A stretch of 64,000 nt of DNA from Roseiarcus sp963822215. Its GTDB lineage: Bacteria; Pseudomonadota; Alphaproteobacteria; Rhizobiales; Beijerinckiaceae. Positions 60,674 through 64,000 of the stretch are shown here, in pieces (position 1 is the first letter of the stretch; every line of letters begins with the position of its first letter). The notes below the pieces were generated by a model, which did no database searches, had not been told where the DNA came from, and saw nothing but the letters and a program-made list of their open reading frames with translations. The stretch lies in assembly GCA_963822215.1 (NCBI GenBank), contig CAWGGX010000010.1, forward strand, positions 1 through 64,000. Direction: 5' to 3'. The position numbers were made by a program, and so were the translations under genes.

Positions 60674-62932
60674 TTAACCGCCGAGCGCCGAGACATGTTT
60701 GAGGTCCTGACGGCGCTGCTTTGCGCGCCGTTCGTACATGGCCTGGTTCTTGGCGGCGACAAGCACGTGCGGGCTGCCCCGTCTTTCGGTCGTGAGGTCG
60801 AGGTCACACGCCGCGCTTCGAACGTTTTGCTCGACATGGCTCCGTCGATCCTGGGCCGCCTTCAGGCGCCACTGCTGTTGATCCGGCTGAACCAGGAAGG
60901 CGCCAAGCGCACGGCAGTCGGCGCATGTGCACTCGAGCGGGTTGTCCCTGGTCCAGTCTCGCGGCGCCTCCAGCGGCAGCGCGATGCGCCTCTGCAAATG
61001 GTCGAGAGACGCCTGCCGCAGCCGCGCCGCCGCCGCCCAGGACTTGCTCTCCGGGAGCTTCACGAGCGCGAGAGCGGCGGGGGTCAGCACGTCGTCCGGC
61101 CCGTATGTCTTGGGCCAAGCGAGTAGGCGCTCGATTGCGCGCGCCGCGAGCCCCGCATCGATCCGGCTCGTGGCCTTCAAGAGATCGACGACGAAGCGAG
61201 GCTCTACCGGCGTCGGCCGCGTCCATTCGTCGACCTTCTCCCGCTTGGTCGGGTCGCCCGGCATGGCGTCGATCAAGGCGGCGCCGATCCGCGCGAGATC
61301 GCCCAAAGCTCCCATCGGCGCCGCGACGGAGCGCAGCAGCAGATCGCCGCAGGCGCTGAGATGGGCCGGGGCGTTCCGTCCGACAATCCTGACCATCAGC
61401 TCCGTTGCGCGCGCGGGCGGAAGAAGGGCGGCGGCCCGCACAATCGCGTCATTGTCGGCCGCGGCGTAATGGCCTTCGGCGAAGATTTCGGCGAGAAATT
61501 CCTCGATGCGCTTCACATTCCCCAGTCGGACCTGCAGATCGAGCATTTTGCCGGCTTTGGCGTCGTCGTCCGACCGCCAGGACGAGCGCGGCCAGGAGCG
61601 CAGCATGCGCCCCGAAAGCTCGTTGGCGTCGCGCCACAACGACGATTCGATCGACGCGCCGTCCGTCTCCCAGCGCGCCGTCAGATTTTCGAGGTACGGC
61701 AGCGTCGTGCGGAGGCCGGCCTGATTGAGCACCGCAAGCCTGCGCGCGGCCGGCCACACCACCAGGCCGGCGCGGCGATAGGTGCGCTCGAAGGAGGCGC
61801 CTTCGTTGCCCGTCGCCTCATGAAAATGTTCCTCGTCCGGCGCCAGATCGTCGAACGCGTCGGGCGGGCACAGTTCGTCCTCGACAAAGGGAAAATCCTC
61901 GAACCCGGCCTCGCCGCCGTCCGGACGCCGCCACGCGGACAGGATCAGCACCCGGTCGAACACCTCGCCGACTTCGAACCTTTCGTTGTCCTCGTCTCGA
62001 CGCCGGCGGCCATAGCCGTAGTAGGCGGTATGCTCGGCGCTGCCGCTCTCCTCGATCGACACCAGGGCGAGGTGGAGATCGCAGTCCGCCTCCGCGGCGG
62101 CCTTGGTCAACACGGACGCTATGCCCGCGTCAGCGCCCTTGAGGGCGCCGAATGACAACCCCGCCGGCGTGTAGGCATGCTCCAGGGGCAGGATCAGCTT
62201 GTCCGGCTCGTCCTCCGCGCCCGCCCAGCTGCGCAGCGCCTCCGCCGCCCGCTGTTCAACGGCGCGATAATCGGGAGCCTTCGGCGGTTGTCTTCTGTCG
62301 ACGAAACGCAAATTGTAGACGAGGCAAAAGCGAAATCCCGTCGCAACCGGTCGCACTTCGTGCACGCAGTCGGCGTAGAAGCCCGCAAAGCCGATCTCCG
62401 ACGGGTCCTCCGGACGCAGGTCGAGCGCCGCCTCGCGGCCGGCGTGCTTAACGACCAATTCGCCGCCTCGATGGGTCGAGGGCAGCACGAGCACCATTGT
62501 CGCGAACATGCCGGGGACCTTCTCGGTGTCCCGGTGGTCGACGAAGAAACTACCGGCGTCGTAGACGAGAAGCTTGTAGAAGTCGGCTGCAAGCGGCCCG
62601 CTCACGCCGAGGCCAAGGGCCACATCGGCGACGAGTTCACCCAGGGTCTTCTCCCAGTGACGCCCGCCAATCCGAACCTTGGCGGAATCGACCTGCCAGG
62701 TTCTCCGGACGTCGCGATCGACCACCGTCTCCTCGCCCCGGCCATACGGGGCCGCCGCGGCGATTGCGATGAGCCGCTCAGTCTGGGCGGGCAAGATCGG
62801 GAAGGCGATCCTGCCGACGCCGTCGACGTCGATCGCGGGCATGAACACCTCTCGAATTCCGCCGACGCAGAAGTCGCCTGGACGCTCGACGGAACGTAGG
62901 CTCTCAACCAACTTGGCGCCGATCGACGACAT
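60674..62932 (-). CDS. Large 2-oxoglutarate/Fe(II) oxygenase-like protein
   Basis: A 752-residue protein. The N-terminal third is a prolyl-4-hydroxylase-type jelly roll. The iron ligands H and D are in FFVDHRDTEKVPGMFATMVL, the distal H in DCVHEVRPVATGFRFCLVYN, and the oxoglutarate-binding R or K just after it. The remaining 500 residues are mostly helical, with a cysteine pair near the C-terminus (CTCADCRALG). AAGGAG lies 6 bases before ATG 62932, which rules out the longer frame from 63028. Such long bacterial proteins are rare and of unknown substrate; related architectures are known to me mainly from fungi. It heads a two-gene unit within the IS6-bounded stretch. Confidence 0.75.
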   Translation of the reverse strand: MSSIGAKLVESLRSVERPGDFCVGGIREVFMPAIDVDGVGRIAFPILPAQTERLIAIAAAAPYGRGEETVVDRDVRRTWQVDSAKVRIGGRHWEKTLGELVADVALGLGVSGPLAADFYKLLVYDAGSFFVDHRDTEKVPGMFATMVLVLPSTHRGGELVVKHAGREAALDLRPEDPSEIGFAGFYADCVHEVRPVATGFRFCLVYNLRFVDRRQPPKAPDYRAVEQRAAEALRSWAGAEDEPDKLILPLEHAYTPAGLSFGALKGADAGIASVLTKAAAEADCDLHLALVSIEESGSAEHTAYYGYGRRRRDEDNERFEVGEVFDRVLILSAWRRPDGGEAGFEDFPFVEDELCPPDAFDDLAPDEEHFHEATGNEGASFERTYRRAGLVVWPAARRLAVLNQAGLRTTLPYLENLTARWETDGASIESSLWRDANELSGRMLRSWPRSSWRSDDDAKAGKMLDLQVRLGNVKRIEEFLAEIFAEGHYAAADNDAIVRAAALLPPARATELMVRIVGRNAPAHLSACGDLLLRSVAAPMGALGDLARIGAALIDAMPGDPTKREKVDEWTRPTPVEPRFVVDLLKATSRIDAGLAARAIERLLAWPKTYGPDDVLTPAALALVKLPESKSWAAAARLRQASLDHLQRRIALPLEAPRDWTRDNPLECTCADCRALGAFLVQPDQQQWRLKAAQDRRSHVEQNVRSAACDLDLTTERRGSPHVLVAAKNQAMYERRAKQRRQDLKHVSALGG

Positions 62933-63152
62933 CCCAACTCCTTGCAAAGTTGGCCGGGGCATATGAGAAAGCGCTCGGCCGTCCCGCCAAGATAACAAGA
63001 GAACGCATGCGCGAGAAATCCCGGTCATGCGTCATCAGGGCGGTCACGCTTATCGCCAATGCGCTCGTCGCATGAACGGCGTCCGCCAGCTAAAGGCGAA
63101 GCGAGACACCGGGGCAGGGCGCCCGGCGTCACGGTTCGCAGATGTATCCTGA

Positions 63153-63960
63153 GGGCGTTGTCACGCCGGGTTGGGCTTGCGGTCCGACCCGTGGCCGAAT
63201 AACCGAGCGGATGAAGAAAATCACCTACAGCGGGTATCGCTTCCCGCCCGAGATCATTCACCAAGCAATATGGCTCTACCTCCGGCTCACCCTCAGCCTG
63301 CGTGACGTCGAAGGCTTGTTGGTGGAACGCGGAGTGGCGGTGTCCTATGAGACGGTTCGGCGTTGGGTAAACCATTTCGGACCGATGATCGCGGCCGACC
63401 TACGAAAGCGTCGCCTCAAGCCTCACACGACTTGGCATCTCGATGAGGTCTATCTGAAAATCGACGGCCGAATGGTCTACCTTTGGCGAGCCGTCGACAC
63501 CGAAGGCGAGGTCCTCGATGTGCTGGTCCAGTCCGGGCGAAACAAGCATGCCGCGCTGAAACTGATGCGCAAGCTCTTGAAGAAGTATGCCTTTGTTCCA
63601 GAGCGGTTGGTCACCGACGACTTGCGATCGTACAGCGCCGCGGCCCGGGACCTGGGGATCGAAGGTCGGCACGAACGGGGGCGACGGAAGAACAACAGAG
63701 CTGAGAATTCGCATCAGCCGACGCGGCGGCGGGAACGCAAGATGCAGCGGTTCAAGAGCGCCGGCTCCGCGCGGAGATTCCTGTCGAGCCATGCTGCCGT
63801 CTACAACACGTTCAACGTCCAACGCCATCTCACGTCAGCCCAAACGCACCGCACGCTCCGCGCCGCGGCGATGGACACGTGGCGGACCGCAGTCGCAGCG
63901 GCCTGACAATTCCTGAGACGGAGACACTTCGCACTCGCCGCACGGCAACGTGACAACCCC
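63153..63960 (+). mobile_element. IS6-family insertion sequence (complete or nearly so)
   Basis: About 808 bp. The left end reads GGGCGTTGTCACG and the right end CGTGACAACCCC, sharing GTTGTCACG as inverted repeat. It carries one transposase. With the fragment at 58229-58652 in the same orientation it brackets about 4.5 kb, the arrangement that IS6/IS26-type elements use to move intervening DNA. Confidence 0.85.
63211..63906 (+). CDS. IS6-family transposase
   Basis: A 231-residue DDE transposase. MKKITYSGYRFPPEIIHQAI is the family start, followed by the helix-turn-helix region RDVEGLLVERGVAVSYETVR. The catalytic triad is D in TWHLDEVYLKI, D in LVTDDLRSY and E in NNRAENSHQP. ATG 63211 was chosen over an upstream in-frame ATG inside the IS end. 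Intact. Confidence 0.95.
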   Translation: MKKITYSGYRFPPEIIHQAIWLYLRLTLSLRDVEGLLVERGVAVSYETVRRWVNHFGPMIAADLRKRRLKPHTTWHLDEVYLKIDGRMVYLWRAVDTEGEVLDVLVQSGRNKHAALKLMRKLLKKYAFVPERLVTDDLRSYSAAARDLGIEGRHERGRRKNNRAENSHQPTRRRERKMQRFKSAGSARRFLSSHAAVYNTFNVQRHLTSAQTHRTLRAAAMDTWRTAVAAA

Positions 63961-64000
63961 TCGACCAGACATTCGATGTCATCGACGGCATCGGGAGCAT

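Overview
The window looks like a chromosomal segment of a GC-rich alphaproteobacterium, most likely Hyphomicrobiales. The evidence is two porins with the AADLPTKK-type mature N-terminus, a CcrM-type GANTC methyltransferase, a dnaG-rpoD pair, a MucR/Ros remnant and many rhizobial-type insertion sequences. Genus cannot be fixed from the sequence alone; a Beijerinckiaceae-like bacterium is a guess.

Layout. 1-1.3 kb is a nest of three broken ISs (IS3 inside an ISKra4-like element inside IS1380). 1.3-10.3 kb holds a porin, then a FecR protein and a CHASE2-adenylate cyclase split by an intact IS3 element, an ISKra4-like element, and an overlapping SGNH hydrolase/OpgC pair. 10.3-13.2 kb is a rearranged stretch: a second copy of the opgC upstream region is fused in frame to a second copy of the ligand domain of the neighbouring TetR gene, next to a remnant of a REP-associated transposase. 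A 48-bp near-perfect palindrome and a second porin follow. 15.4-19.6 kb is dnaG and rpoD; rpoD carries a one-base frameshift in a C7 run.

19.9-42.8 kb is mostly ordinary chromosome: LysR with a DUF4440/quinone-oxidoreductase pair, DUF4239, a tandem universal stress protein, a seven-gene dipeptide ABC transporter-GMC oxidoreductase-mmcB operon, a tightly overlapping ruvC-ruvA-(membrane protein)-ruvB-(62-aa protein)-xerD-DUF167 operon, a receiver protein, creatininase-rnhB, ccrM, prmB, a PsiF-repeat protein and a B3/B4-domain protein.

43-64 kb is accessory DNA. It has an IS91-type element whose integrase is broken by a 24-bp palindrome and whose transposase is split by an antisense group II intron; two abutting IS3 copies; an array of short repeats abutting an RND pump that has lost its N-terminal third; a broken IS1380; an IS5-family element; small orphan genes with a truncated ClpP-like gene; and a 5.7-kb stretch between two IS6 copies in the same orientation. 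That last stretch carries a MucR remnant, a DUF309 gene and a two-gene unit of a large 2-oxoglutarate/Fe(II) oxygenase and a zinc-ribbon protein.

Functionally the intact core covers replication, transcription, recombination, peptide uptake, outer-membrane permeability and methylation. The accessory part is dominated by genes caught in the act of being broken or fused. The most unusual items are the opgC-tetR chimera, the IS6-bounded oxygenase/zinc-ribbon pair, and the embedded genes in the ruv operon. No CRISPR array, rRNA or tRNA gene was found.
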